Below are positions 45,150-55,640 of a DNA stretch of 64,000 nucleotides, one piece after another; the first letter of the stretch is position 1; each line of letters opens with the position of its first letter. Where the stretch lies: positions 35,086,786 to 35,150,785 of the forward strand of contig NC_063176.1 in NCBI RefSeq assembly GCF_023159225.1. The letters are read 5' to 3'. The notes under the pieces are model-generated. The model searched no databases. It saw only the letters and a list, made by a program, of their open reading frames with translations, and had not been told where the DNA came from. Origin of the DNA: Perognathus longimembris pacificus. Taxonomy: Eukaryota; Chordata; Mammalia; Rodentia; Heteromyidae. The position numbers and the translations under genes were made by a program.

Positions 45150-45374
45150 GTATACTGGAGCTGGGTGTCAGTAATCCTAGCCACTCAGGAAGCTGAGATG
45201 TGCAGAACCAGGTTCAAATCCAGCACTTGGGGAGAAATGTCTGTGGGACTCTTATGTCTAAGATACCAGCAAAGAGCCAGAAATGGAGCTGTGGCCCAAG
45301 TGGTAGAGCACCAGCCTTGAAGGGAAAAGGTAATGGAGGCCCTGAGTTCAAGCCTCGGTACCAGTGTGCCCACA

Positions 45375-45376
<2 letters not shown>
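45150..45376 (+). mobile_element. SINE with 7SL/B1-like head
   Basis: GAGCTGGGTGTCAGTAATCC, TAGCCACTCAGGAAGCTGAG, GGAGCTGTGGCCCAAGTGGT and GAGGCCCTGAGTTCAAGCCT. Confidence 0.82.

Positions 45377-45377
<1 letters not shown>

Positions 45378-45426
<49 letters not shown>
45378..45426. repeat. AC dinucleotide repeat
   Basis: About 24 AC units grown from the SINE tail; UG repeats in the transcript. Confidence 0.97.
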
Positions 45427-45427
<1 letters not shown>

Positions 45428-45963
45428 TGTCTAGCTTTGCAGATCATCCAAATACAATATCCACCCAATGCACAACTCAGAAGAGAATACTTCCAGTTTC
45501 TCAGAGCCTGTCCAGAGTGGGTGTCAGGGTGGGTACCACAGCAAGAACTTGGCTGGCATTACCTCACCCACACCAGAGCTCTGACCAGCAAGCAAGATGA
45601 CCTTTAGGCAGAAAGTGCAGAGCCAGTGTTCATTCGTTTGGATAATACTGCATTGTTGAATTCAAACCCAGAGCTCCTTGGCATACCAAACTATATACTG
45701 TCAGATCACATTTGTACTTTTTAGATTTAAAGTGGGATGGAGCTCAGATCTTCCATTCTCCAAATGGTATCAAAGTTCCGGGAGATGAGAGACACAGGAG
45801 ACAAATACATCATTCATAGACAAATGGTCATTTCCTTGGGTATATGAAATCTTTGGTTGATACAACCCCAACCACAAAGAACTGTGACAACCCTGAAACC
45901 AGGAAATGAGTTGCTCTCCCACCTTGTCTAATCCCCTGGGGTAAAGAAGAAAAGCCAAGTTAC

Positions 45964-46074
45964 CTTTCGCATCTGAGCCAACAATCCTTCAAACTCCTTT
46001 AGCTTCAATGTGGTTCCATTATAGGAAGTACAGCTGTTTGCAGCTTTTCCCAGCCAGTAAATGGTAACTAAAAC
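45964..46074 (-). CDS. LIMCH1: LIMCH1 exon, end of CH domain (111 nt)
   Basis: The exon codes exactly 37 codons, from [14 protein letters not shown] to [11 protein letters not shown], the last helices of the CH domain. The acceptor on the minus strand is GTTGTTGCAG|GTT and the donor is AAAG|GTAACT. It is phase 0 on both sides. Transcripts from the alternative first exon near 41 kb bypass this exon and have no CH domain. A 5'-truncated L1 begins only 60 bp before the acceptor (at 46134), in antisense to the gene; the polypyrimidine tract and branch region fit in the remaining 60 nt. A long AC repeat lies about 540 nt after the donor. Confidence 0.96.
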
Positions 46075-46133
46075 CTGCAACAACAACACAAGGCACATTA
46101 ACAGGAGAAATTGTTCTCAAGCATGATGTTTAA

Positions 46134-47039
46134 ACTCTTTGTGGGAATGTAAACTAGGACAAACTTAGGACAGCAGTCTAGAGGTTCCTCAAAAAACTAA
46201 ACATAGACCTTCCCTATGACCCAGCCATACCACTCCTGGGCATCTATCCTGAACATCATGAGCCAGGATATGATAAAGACACCTGCACATCCATGTTCCT
46301 TGCCACACTGGTCACAATAGCCAAGGTATGGAAACAGCTCAGATGCCCCACAATAAATGAGTGGATCCAAATAAAAATGTGGTACCTATACAAAATGGAA
46401 TTTTACACAGCCATTAGAAAGAACAAAATAATGTCATTTGCAGGAAAATGGATGGAACAAATCATGTTAAGTGAGGTAAGCCAGGCTCAGAGAAACAAAT
46501 GGCTCATGTTCTCTCCGGTATGCAGAAATTAGATCTAAAATACACTGGGATATGATAAATTATGCAAGATTCTAGATATTCACAAACGAGGAGATAAAAG
46601 ATAACTCTTAGGAGAGAGAGAATACAAAGGTGCAATGCTTAAGTGCATTTTCATATTTATATAAAATAATATACAGACTGAAACTTCAAGATATGGAAAC
46701 AAAAGACTTCTTTTTTCGTTTTCCTTTCTTTTTTTTAGTTTTTAGTTTTTGATGATTCTGTCTTCTTTACCTTGTGTATGGTATATTCAGAAGGGTTGGG
46801 GGAGGGTACTTAAGGGAAATAAACAGTGAAGAAGTGCAGCAGTGGAGCTCACTGGACACAAGTGGAAGTGAACTATACAACTCATGGGTGGAGATGGGAG
46901 GGAGGAACTGGGAGAGAATGAAGAAACAGAAGACACTGTATGAAAGAAAATGTATTCATTCCCTGACTCATGTAATTGTAGTCCTTTTGTATATCACCTC
47001 TATAATAGCAATAAAGTAAATTAATAATAATTTTTAAAA
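46134..47039 (+). mobile_element. 5'-truncated L1 (3' UTR), antisense to LIMCH1
   Basis: Contains classic L1 3' blocks: GTATGGAAACAGCTCAGATG, GGTACCTATACAAAATGGAA TTTTACACAGCC, GTCATTTGCAGGAAAATGGA and GTTAAGTGAGGTAAGCCAGG. ATGATGTTTAA flanks it at 46123-46133 and 47040-47050. It ends in an AATAAAGTAAATTAAT tail. No ORF2 region remains. Confidence 0.92.
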
Positions 47040-47049
47040 ATGATGTTTA

Positions 47050-47189
47050 ACTTGGGCAACCGTGCCTCATGCCTGTAATACTAGCTATTCAGGAGGCTGA
47101 GATCTGAGTTCAAAGCTAGTCAGACAGAAAACTCCTTGAAACTCTTATCTCCAATTAATCACCCCTGCCCCCTCAAAAAAAAAAAAAGC
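47050..47189 (+). mobile_element. SINE 5' part
   Basis: CAACCGTGCCTCATGCCTGT, GGAGGCTGAGATCTGAGTTC, CTCTTATCTCCAATTAATCA, then poly-A; inserted at the L1 end. Confidence 0.8.
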
Positions 47190-48517
47190 CAAGAAAAAAG
47201 GTTTTTGAGCAGGACCTCCTAAAAAAGAAAAGAAAGGAGTGAGTGAGGGAAGGAGGGAGGGAGAGATCTTAAACTTGGGAATCAATAATGCTCCAGGAAC
47301 AGGAAAGCTGAAAGGCAAGAACTTCTTTGCAAAACCATTGTGCATGAGGTATCCATTAAATGTAAAATCATTTTTAATAAGAACCCAATGCTGTCTCAGG
47401 CAACACAACACAAATATGATTCAGTGAAGTAAGACTCGTTTTAGGAAAAGCAAGCTTGTGACAAAGTAATCTCTAAGACAGCAGGAAGCAAAAGTAAATC
47501 CTCCAAGATTCTTTTCATACTGTACAGGTTCTGTGATTAAGCTGCAACATTTTCCTGAAACATTTTGGAATCATTACCCAGATAAGCAAATGAGAGAGAC
47601 TGTCAATGCCTTTTGAGAAAGGTGCTTTTGAAGGCCCCCAAATTGTTCTTGTCAGCACAGAGGTTTGGCTAAAACCACATGGCAAAAATCCCAAAGGAAT
47701 GACAAAGGTTAATTAGTGCTTCCTAGTACAGGATCAACACACCATATCTCATTAAAGTCAGAAGAAAGCAACACAATGAACAATGCGGTCTGTAGTGCTC
47801 TCCCTTTGGACTAGCGTGTGATTTCCATTCATCTGAGCTGGGAATTTCTTTTAACCTAGACACAGCAGTCACCAATTAAGCGATGTTGGATGTTTCAGAA
47901 TGTCTATGAATATTCAGGGTCTGACGCTACAGTCCTAAATTAATTTTGTTCTTTCTTTCTAAATAAGCATCCACAAAAGCAAATGCTCATAACTTTGACT
48001 CCCCAGTAAATTCTACCAGGAGTTGGACAAAGGTCAACTAACTCCACGGAGCTGAATTATAGGGACCTGCAAGCCATGCAGAAGCTCAGACAATTATTTT
48101 CTCTTTACATTCTGTCTTACTGCATCAACCAAGCTGGAAAGCTCTTATTGCATCCGCTTCCACTTGGTAGGCCAGAAAATGCTTTGGACAACACGATACA
48201 GGTACGTAGTTCCAGCTGGCCACTGGCCCAAAATATGGTTATGAGCATTCATGCTAGGATATGATTCCATTTCCTACCTCAGCGGGAAGTTTTTACACCA
48301 TGAATACTTTAAAATGTTCAGAAGGCCTTCTCTTAACTGATTGCCTACAAATAAATTCCTAGAGAAGAGACAATCCCAAATGTCAGGACATCAGGTAGGA
48401 CCATAAAATAACTAGTATGTGCAGAGTATGAGGCTGTCCTGAAAGCTATTAGAGCAAGATGGAAGATCCACTGTGCTGTGTTTTAGATTATGGGTTTCCT
48501 GCTAAAAAGTTCATGAT

Positions 48518-48677
48518 GAGGCAAGCATCAGTGATTCAGACCTGTAATCCTAGCTACTCAAGGGGCTGAATTATGAGGATCATGGTTTTAAGCCAGCCCG
48601 GGGAAGGAAAGTCCGTAAGACTCTTATCTCCAATTAGCCACCAAAAAGTCAGGAATGGACTGTGGCTCAAGTGGCAT
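48518..48677 (+). mobile_element. SINE with 7SL/B1-like head, 3' truncated
   Basis: GGCAAGCATCAGTGATTCAG, CCTGTAATCCTAGCTACTCA, CTCTTATCTCCAATTAGCCA, GACTGTGGCTCAAGTGG. Confidence 0.82.
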
Positions 48678-48914
48678 AAAAATAACTGAGTTGACTATAT
48701 AAAATTTATATGGTGAAAACAGCACATGCCCCTAGTTGAATAGAAGAAAATGAAGGTAGGAATGAGAATGTTACTCAAATGTAATAGCAACTGGGAAGTT
48801 CCAAAAAAAAAAAAATAGAGATTACAGCCAAATTTTCTATTTTCTGAAGGAAGATACTTCTCACGTGCCTCAATTTAAATTCAAAATAAAGAAGTACTAC
48901 TGTACATATCTTTT

Positions 48915-49112
48915 TTTTTTGGCCAGTCCTGGGCCTTGGACTCAGGGCCTGAGCACTGTCCCTGGCTTCTTCCCGCTCAAGGCTAGCACTCTGCCACTTG
49001 AGCCACAGCGCCGCTTCTGGCCGTTTTCTGTATATGTGGTACTGGGGAATTGAACCTAGGGCCTCGTGTATCCGAGGCAGGCACTCTTGCCACTAGGCTA
49101 TATCCCCAGCCC
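48915..49112 (-). mobile_element. IDL-Geo-like SINE, full length (minus), young
   Basis: Minus copy from GGGCTGGGGATATAGCCTAG to CCTGAGTCCAAGGCCCAGGA and poly-A. Perfect 18-bp duplication CTACTGTACATATCTTTT at 48897-48914 and 49113-49130. Confidence 0.93.
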
Positions 49113-49600
49113 CTACTGTACATATCTTTTGAAAATAAGATTTAGCTACAAAAAGCTGATGCAAGAAAGTATTAGTAACTCAAAAATTAATAAGAATGTA
49201 AAATTAAAAAATGCATTCCCATGGTAGTCATATCTCCTATCATAAATTGCCCAACTGCTCAGTCTCATCATCCATCCAGGCTATGAACAAAAAGAGAGAA
49301 AGGCTTAGCATTGCCATTGGTCACTGTGGGCTTCAAGACCATGGATCACAAAAGGAACACAAGCCTGCATGCATTTCTACATGGAGCACTTCACTCACTT
49401 CAGAGAAATGCCCCCTCTAATTGACAGATTTTAATTCAACAACACAGTTATTAATTATTCTATCAGAGATACACATGCACTTTTAAAAAGGACACTTGCC
49501 AGCAAAGCATGTATGTGAGATGCTGAAATAGCTATAGTTTATACTTGAGCTACCAAAGTCAGAAGAATGCACATGTGGAAAGGGAAGTTCAAGTACTCAC

Positions 49601-49631
49601 ATTTTTCAGCTTCCTACTATAATCAAGGCTC
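49601..49631 (-). CDS. LIMCH1: LIMCH1 microexon in CH domain (31 nt)
   Basis: This 31-nt exon supplies the last base of a split Lys codon and then SLDYSRKLKN, joining the two larger CH-domain exons. The acceptor on the minus strand is CCTAG|GAGCC and the donor is AAAAAT|GTGAGT. The length (1 nt plus 10 codons) converts phase 2 to phase 0, as the neighbours at 55534-55640 and 45964-46074 require. It is too short to be found by ORF length and was located from the expected protein and from phase. Losing it would shift the frame, so it should be constitutive in CH-containing forms. Confidence 0.93.
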
Positions 49632-50129
49632 CTAGGTTAAAAAGAAAAGAAAAGATTATCAGGATAGCAATAGCATTTTTTTTTTTACTGTGATCCATTG
49701 CTTAATCAACTATAAGAAACACTTGCAGTGAACACAAATAACAAAATCAGAAAAACATTTCATTTTTTAAGGCCTATGATTGGCAAACACAGTGTAGAAG
49801 GTCAGGTAGGACTTTGCAGTGTATCATAAGAAGATATTTTGTAACATCTGGAAAATGAAGAACTGGTGTAAAGTTGGGACTGTTTGTATTTCAATTCTCC
49901 AAGTGTGTTGAAAGTTCAAATATATACCATATTTTAACCTGAAGCACATATTAATAAATAGTGAGTAATTCTAAGTTATTTGAGAGAAGGAATTAGGTGG
50001 GTATGGCTGTAGTCCCAGCTGTACAGGAGGAATAGGGAAAAGGATAGACGTGTCTGAAAGGTTGAAGAGTCTGCCTTGAATGAAGTCTACTGAGCTTCTA
50101 AAAAGCTTCCTGCATTATTCTGTTGTTGT

Positions 50130-50342
50130 TGTTGTTCAGTAATGCTGTTTGAATTCAGGGCCTCCTGCTTGCTCAGCTTGCCCAAATGATGCTCTAGCAC
50201 TTGAGCCACGTGGTTAGTCTAGCATTTTTGTTGGTTATTTTGGAGATGGAGTCTGTTGGACTTTTCTGCCATGGCTAGCTTCAAGCTGGCTCTCCACCTC
50301 CAGCTAGGGTTACAGGTGTGAGCCACTCACATCTGGTTATGT
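50130..50342 (-). mobile_element. Old composite SINE (minus)
   Basis: TGTTTGAATTCAGGGCCTCC TGCTTGC, CACTTGAGCCACGTGGTTAG and GGGTTACAGGTGTGAGCCAC. Confidence 0.7.
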
Positions 50343-50814
50343 AAGTACTTCTAATAAAAGTCTAAAGCCTTGTTTAATTAAACAGACCTGGAAATATATG
50401 TTCTAAGAAGTTGTACTATCCAAATATTTGCTCTTTTCTGCTCTAAATATACAGTTGGAAATTGATCATAAACTGGAAACTATTCATGTTATGTTCACAT
50501 GTGTACTCAAATGTACATAAATGTTTATTCTAAAACTGTACACAACAAAAGCTACTTGATAGTTGCTTGTAAACAGTCATCCAGTGGGATATAAATTTTT
50601 CTCTAACATTTATTTCAAAGTTTCACTAATAAATGCTAGGCCAAGCATATGCTGGATTTCTTTTCTCCACCCAGAGTGGGGGAGGAATGTAGAAAACCAG
50701 TCAGAAACTTCTGGAAGTATTTAGCTCTGGTCACTTTATTGTGGCATATTCTAACCCAAGGTACATGTAAATAAGTAGGTGAGTCATTTTAAGTCAGTCA
50801 AGTGTTGGAGGGCC

Positions 50815-50945
50815 ACACAAACATGGTGGTACATGCCTGTAATCCTAGCTGTGCAGAAAGCACAGTAGGAGGATATAGGTCTGAAGCTGGTCTAGGCAGA
50901 AAATGCAAGATCCTATCTGAAAAATAACCTAAAACAAAAAGGGCC
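50815..50945 (+). mobile_element. B1-like/B4-like SINE fragment
   Basis: ACAAACATGGTGGTACATGC CTGTAATCCTAGC and GATCCTATCTGAAAAATAAC. Confidence 0.7.
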
Positions 50946-51308
50946 AGTGGTTTTGAAGGTTTCTATAAAAGACAATGTATTATACTATGAAGATCAATCA
51001 GTCATCAGGGAATTAGACTGAAAGATGCCTCAATTCACTTTAGATTTGATTAACAGTACGCTTTCCTGTTTCCAGTTTTAATAGAAAAAAAAAGGTATGT
51101 CTTTATCTGCTTAGATATCTGCTAGTTTTTTTTCATTCAGCCCCAAACCAGAAATAACAACTCTATAAATGTTGTTAAATTTTTATGAAAAGCAAGAATT
51201 GACAATAAAAAAGTTCACCAACTAACAGCTCATTAAGCTACAAGTTCATTGACTAAATCATGCCTGACACTTCGTAGCAGCTTACAACGTGTTTGTGGGA
51301 TGGTTTCC

Positions 51309-51506
51309 TTTTTTTTTTTTTGCCAGTCCTGGGCCTTGGACTCAGGGCCTGAGCACCCTCCCTGGCTTCTTCCCACTCAAGGCTAGCACTCTGCCACCTG
51401 ACCCACAGCGCCCCTTCTGGCCGTTTCCCATATATGTGGTGCTGGGGAATGGAGCTTCATGTGTAGGAGGCAAGCACTCTTGCCACTAGGCCATATTCCC
51501 AGCCCC
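51309..51506 (-). mobile_element. IDL-Geo-like SINE (minus), young
   Basis: From GGGCTGGGAATATGGCCTAG (minus) to CCAAGGCCCAGGACTGGC and poly-A. Perfect 15-bp duplication TGTGGGATGGTTTCC at 51294-51308 and 51507-51521. A short deletion removes part of the left monomer B box. Confidence 0.92.
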
Positions 51507-51583
51507 TGTGGGATGGTTTCCATGTAACAGCCAATCATGTGCAAATATTTGTGAATTTTTAGAAGACTCCACAGCCTTTACAT

Positions 51584-51832
51584 GTTTTGTTTTTCTTTTT
51601 GTGTGGGTCCTGGGGCTTGAACTCAGGATCTGGGCACTGTTCCTAAGCTTTTTGTGCTCAAGACTACTCTACCACTTTGAGCCACAAAACCATTTCTGGC
51701 TTTTTTTAAAAAGTAGTTAATTGGAGATAAGAGTCTCCCACACTTTCCTTCCTGGGATGGCTTAGAACCCTGATCCTCAGATCTCAGCCCCTCGAGTAGC
51801 TAGGATTACAGGTGTGAGACACTGACACCCCC
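51584..51832 (-). mobile_element. SINE with 7SL/B1-like head (minus)
   Basis: GGTCCTGGGGCTTGAACTCA, GTTAATTGGAGATAAGAGTC, CCTCAGATCTCAGCCCCTCG and TGTGAGACACTGACACC. Confidence 0.86.
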
Positions 51833-53227
51833 CTTCCTCTTTTCATTCAGCTGCACTGATTCCTAGGAATGGGTCCAAGCTGTGTTTCTGCAAGCTTTCA
51901 TTTCCCATCAAAGCTGCACCCATTCCTGGCAGACTTCTCTAAATTACACATACAGTAACCATTTGCAGCGTTTTCCTCTTGTTAAAAAGAAAATGTTCAT
52001 GTTACTTCTTGAGGAAAAGGTAAGAAAAATTACCTATGAGAAAAGCTAAATTGGAGTCTGTTTTAAAGATGGAGTTTCAGAAAACACACCCAAGGCTCCT
52101 GTGTGCAATCCACCCTTATACCTTCCAGCTCAACAGCCATTCACTGATGCCAGTCAGAGTCTCTCTGTGGCTGTCCCTGTCAGCTCTCAAAGGGAAAACC
52201 AAGCTACACTGGTGGCACTCTGACCTACCTTAGCCAGAAAACTTACACATGTTAAAAAACAAAACAAAACACTCTCCCCCAGTGCCAAATTAAAACACCA
52301 TCACCTATTTAAAAAAATTGCCAAGCAGATGCTCATTGCATGCCTCCTTTTGACGATCACCAGACACAACTTTCTAAGTACCATAAATCAAGCCATGGCA
52401 GGATTAAAAAATTATTAGCATATATTAACTATACACAAAGGGGTTTATTGTCATTTTAATCTAAAATTCTAATGCATTTCTAAATAAAACGATGCAGTGA
52501 CATAACTGCTCTGCATACGGAGAACATTGAGAAGCCCTCCCCCTCCCTACACTGGCACATGGCCCTTTAAGTTCACAAGCTTCTTTCAGACATCAACTAT
52601 TTCTTCTCCCAAGCCTTCAAGCAGTGCTTGCTCCACTCTGATCGCTGGCAGATCTTCCCATGGCTGGCTCCTGCTCCCTGTTCCTGTCTTAGTCCTCAGT
52701 GGCTCAGTTGCTACTTTGAGATGTCACCATTGATGACTATTCGTGGATAGCTTGCTATCTTCCAAATCTTTTCTCTCTTTTCATTTCAATGCCTTCACTT
52801 TTTGCTGTCAGTTTTCTTTATTTACTTTGTCTCTTAGTACTTGGCTCCAGAGTGAAAAATCACACATAGCAGTGCTATCTTGCTTATTTTGTTCTCTAGT
52901 GAAAAAAGTGTCAGACACATTGGAGTTGCTCAGTAAATATTAACTAAGTAGATGCATACCGAATACCTGAGCTCTAGAGGGATGTAATGGACCAGTAGTG
53001 CCTGAAAAAATAACAGTGCATAAGTGAAGGAGAAATTAGAAGGGAAGAAAAGGAGAAGAAATGCCAAAAGAGAGCTAGACAGCAAGAGAGGATATGAAGG
53101 GGAGGCTGGAGATGGAGGAAAAAAGATAGAAATATGAAAGGTGAAAAGAACAAGAGGAATATTGCACCTTCAGAAATGACTGCAGTATTTGTTGACATGA
53201 TTTCCCTTTTATGTTTCTTTCTGTGCA

Positions 53228-53454
53228 TTGTTTTGTGCTGGTACAGTGTCTTGAACTCAGAACTTCATGCTCTTGTTTAGCTTTTTCATTCAAGCCTGGC
53301 ACTCTACCATTGAACTCCACTTACAGCTTTTTGCTGGTTAATTGGAAAGAAAAAGCTCAACTTTTCTGACCAGGCTAGCTTTGAATCTTGATCCTTAGAT
53401 CTCAACCTCCTGAGTAGCTAGGATTACAAACATGAGCCACCAGTGCCTGGCCTG
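53228..53454 (-). mobile_element. SINE with 7SL/B1-like head (minus)
   Basis: GTACAGTGTCTTGAACTCAG, TGATCCTTAGATCTCAACCT and CATGAGCCACCAGTGCCTGG. Confidence 0.83.
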
Positions 53455-53465
53455 GCTGGATGAAT

Positions 53466-53525
53466 GTCTTTCTTCTGAAGTTTTGTATATTTTTTGTCTT
53501 TCTTCTGAAGTTTTGTATATTTTTG
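53466..53525. repeat. 30-bp tandem duplication
   Basis: GTCTTTCTTCTGAAGTTTTG TATATTTTTT occurs at 53466 and again at 53496. Confidence 0.95.
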
Positions 53526-53787
53526 TTCAGTTCTGCACTTAACAAGCTTTACTTAGAATCTTCCCTGGTAGAAAACTCTGTCCAGTTCCATTTCACAGAT
53601 GAGGACACCAGTTCCACTGAAGCAAAGATACTTAGCTGAGATCACAGCTAGACACAATTCTCCCAATGCCTAGATTTTTACAGATTCATGAGAAAAGTTA
53701 TACAAGTCCTGAACTTTATAACCAATCACCATCAGAATTCTCCTGCTTTAATGATTGTGTAAAGTGGTTTCAAAAAAGGTGAGTGAA

Positions 53788-53834
53788 CTGTAACCTCTCT
53801 GTACATCAGTTTGATAATAAAAATTTGAAGAAAA
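53788..53834 (+). mobile_element. 47-bp L1 3'-end stub with target-site duplication
   Basis: CTGTAACCTCTCTGTACATC plus TTTGATAATAAA is the same L1 3' end as at 2950-3180; it sits between two copies of AAAAAGGTGAGTGAA (ending 53787 and 53849). Confidence 0.82.
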
Positions 53835-53886
53835 AAAAAGGTGAGTGAAACTTCTGATACAGTCAGAGTGAACTTTCCCTCATCCT

Positions 53887-53912
53887 TGTGTGTGGGTGGG
53901 GGGTGGGGGGGT
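53887..53912 (+). repeat. TG/G-rich quadruplex-type tract
   Basis: TGTGTGTGGGTGGGGGGTGG followed by a GGGGGG run. Confidence 0.85.
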
Positions 53913-54301
53913 ATGTGACTAATTACTATCTACGACCTTGCACTGTTGCTAGTATTTCTGGTCACTTGCCACCCAAGTGAAGCTACAAATATGAGATGAG
54001 GCAGAACCTGAAACAACGTCCTAAAATGATTGATTAGAGGCCAGATTCAAGTGATAAATGGACCGTGTGATGATTAAAATGTGGGGTATGCTGGTTCCTT
54101 TAGTCAAATTTCCGATGTTTCATTCTGTTGTGTATATATACATTTTTTTTTTCACTGAACTCAAAATTTTTGCATGAGGATAATTCAGGAATAGCATGTT
54201 GAAAACTGAAAATTTTAAATAATCAGGCACAGCTGACTCTCCTTTATATCATAAATCAATTATAAACCAAATTTTATTTCATTCACTGCTTTCCATTTGC
54301 A

Positions 54302-54346
54302 TTATCATCCTCCTCCTCATTATTATTACTATTATTACTATTATTA
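54302..54346. repeat. ATT/CCT triplet repeat
   Basis: CATCCTCCTCCTC then ATTATTACTATTATTACT. Confidence 0.88.
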
Positions 54347-54937
54347 AAATCAAGGTCAGCAAATTGAACAATGGAACAATTTTGGCTTCTCTCCTTTTTC
54401 TATTCATCTATGATGAAATGACTCCAAAAGTTACTAACTCATAGACTGTCCATGAAATTTAGTTTTAATATGAAATCCTATTCATGCTGAATATTGTTTG
54501 ACTATGGTGGAACATGTTTTATATGACATTAGTAAGGTCTGAAGAACATTTAAACATCAGGAAGGTTATCTTTGCCATGGAATAAGGACAAGTCTGCTTT
54601 TTACCCTGGTCACAAGCTATTCCTCTACACAGTAATAGATTCTGTTCCAAGAATTTCTTTGGCCTCAAACAAGGCTCAGAGCGGATACAGTCAATAATGG
54701 CCAAGGGGCCAATATCCTTCTCCAAAGAGCTCGATTACTGACACAGATGAGAAAACAATTACAAATGCAAATGCAAGAGATACTTCCCCATAATCAAATG
54801 CCTTCCCTGTATAATGAACAAAGTTCAAATCTGTTTACCTAGTTTGTGATCTTCCAAGAACCTGTACAAATACCCGGATGAAGTCAATAAAAGATTTTTT
54901 GTCTGAGACCCACAGATTCTGAGCATACTTCTTTCTT

Positions 54938-55254
54938 TTTTTTTTTTTTTTTTACAAGTTTTATTTAAATATCTCTAGGGTTCAAAAAACAAATCAGTGT
55001 CAAATATGAACATGAGTCAACAGCTTAAAATAAAATTGCCAGTAATCACTAAGGAACATGGTTGATCAATATTTTTCAGGAGGCAAGTTAGCCACCAGAT
55101 GCAGGAAAATGCAGGAAAATGAAGGTTCAAAGCCTCAGATGGCTCAAGAGATGACTGGAATGGCCCAAACATGTCTCTTCTCAGGTCATGCCCATGACAA
55201 TTTACATCACATGCTGTACCACAGACTTCACCCAACAAATCCAAGGCTACAGCA
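54938..55254 (-). pseudogene. 5'-truncated mRNA retrocopy (source gene not identified)
   Basis: Plus-strand poly-T of about 17 (poly-A on the minus strand) is preceded on the minus strand by AATAAA (at 54965-54960), and the whole 317-bp unit is bounded by a perfect 15-bp duplication GCATACTTCTTTCTT (54923-54937 and 55255-55269). This is the hallmark of an L1-mobilised mRNA 3' end. It does not match the SINE or L1 families of this window. A 75-aa frame (MDLLGEVCGTACDVNCHGHD...) is open on the minus strand, but I cannot tell whether it is the end of the parental protein or 3' UTR. Confidence 0.8.
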
Positions 55255-55533
55255 GCATACTTCTTTCTTGTAATGGATTATTTAACATTCTTTTCTCTTC
55301 CTCAAAATTCTACTTCTGTTTTCGTGACTATTGCATTTGAAAAAAAATCATATTAGATCACACTCAAAACTATATATAGAGAGCAGGATAATGTGAATGT
55401 TTAGAAAACTTTATCTTAAAAATAAAACTTGATCTTTACCTAACCATTTTAATTTTATAAGGCATCCTTGTTACAAAACTGTGAATCAAACCATAAAGGG
55501 CTTTCCCTTAAACATAAATGATGTGTTACTCAC

Positions 55534-55640
55534 TTGACTGGGCCTCTGTTGGAGGCGTCCTGGAGGTCGCTTGGGTCGAAGAGCTGAGATTCTTTAAGGC
55601 CGAGTTCTTTGCAACCTCTCAAGAATAAGATGATATTGTC
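55534..55640 (-). CDS. LIMCH1: LIMCH1 exon, middle of CH domain (107 nt)
   Basis: The exon codes 35 codons plus 2 nt: it opens [15 protein letters not shown] and continues through [12 protein letters not shown], typical of a type-3-like CH domain. The acceptor (minus strand) is a TTTTCTCCAG followed by GAC. The donor is CAA|GTGAGT. It enters in phase 0 and leaves 2 nt (AA), which the next exon completes to Lys. The N-terminal third of the CH domain is coded upstream, outside the window. One oddity: the residues before the exit read RGPVK where I expect RVTVK in LIMCH1. This could be a real substitution or a sequence problem. Confidence 0.95.

Larger units (their letters stand above)
40592..45963 (-). 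other. LIMCH1 intron containing the alternative first exon
   Basis: Besides the internal promoter/first exon at 40928-41336, it holds two MIRs, the 145-bp tandem duplication, a SINE and an AC repeat. About 41340-42230, 43600-45140 and 45430-45960 are unique with no other feature seen. Confidence 0.75.
46075..49600 (-). other. LIMCH1 intron within the CH domain
   Basis: The first 1 kb is a truncated L1; there are also three SINEs, one a young IDL-Geo copy. About 47200-48510 is unique sequence with no feature I recognise. Confidence 0.78.
49632..55533 (-). other. LIMCH1 intron within the CH domain
   Basis: Contains several SINEs, a 47-bp L1 stub, a 30-bp tandem duplication, a G-rich tract and a 317-bp mRNA retrocopy. 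About 49640-50120, 51840-53220 and 53920-54930 are unique or unrecognised. Confidence 0.78.
2482..55640 (-). other. LIMCH1: LIMCH1 gene, internal part (10 common exons, 6 muscle-type exons, 1 alternative first exon)
   Basis: The minus strand carries an ordered set of exons whose translations follow mammalian LIMCH1 from the middle of its calponin-homology domain to the region before the central coiled coil. LIMCH1 is an actin- and non-muscle-myosin-II-associated cytoplasmic protein that promotes stress fibres and focal adhesions. Its usual layout is an N-terminal CH domain, a long serine-rich/coiled-coil middle (DUF4757-type) and a C-terminal LIM domain. The first CH exons and the last exons with the LIM domain are outside the window. 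All junctions keep frame: 548 codons without and 998 codons with the six-exon block. LMO7, the paralogue, fits the residues less well. The identity is based on remembered protein sequence, not on a search. Confidence 0.96.
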
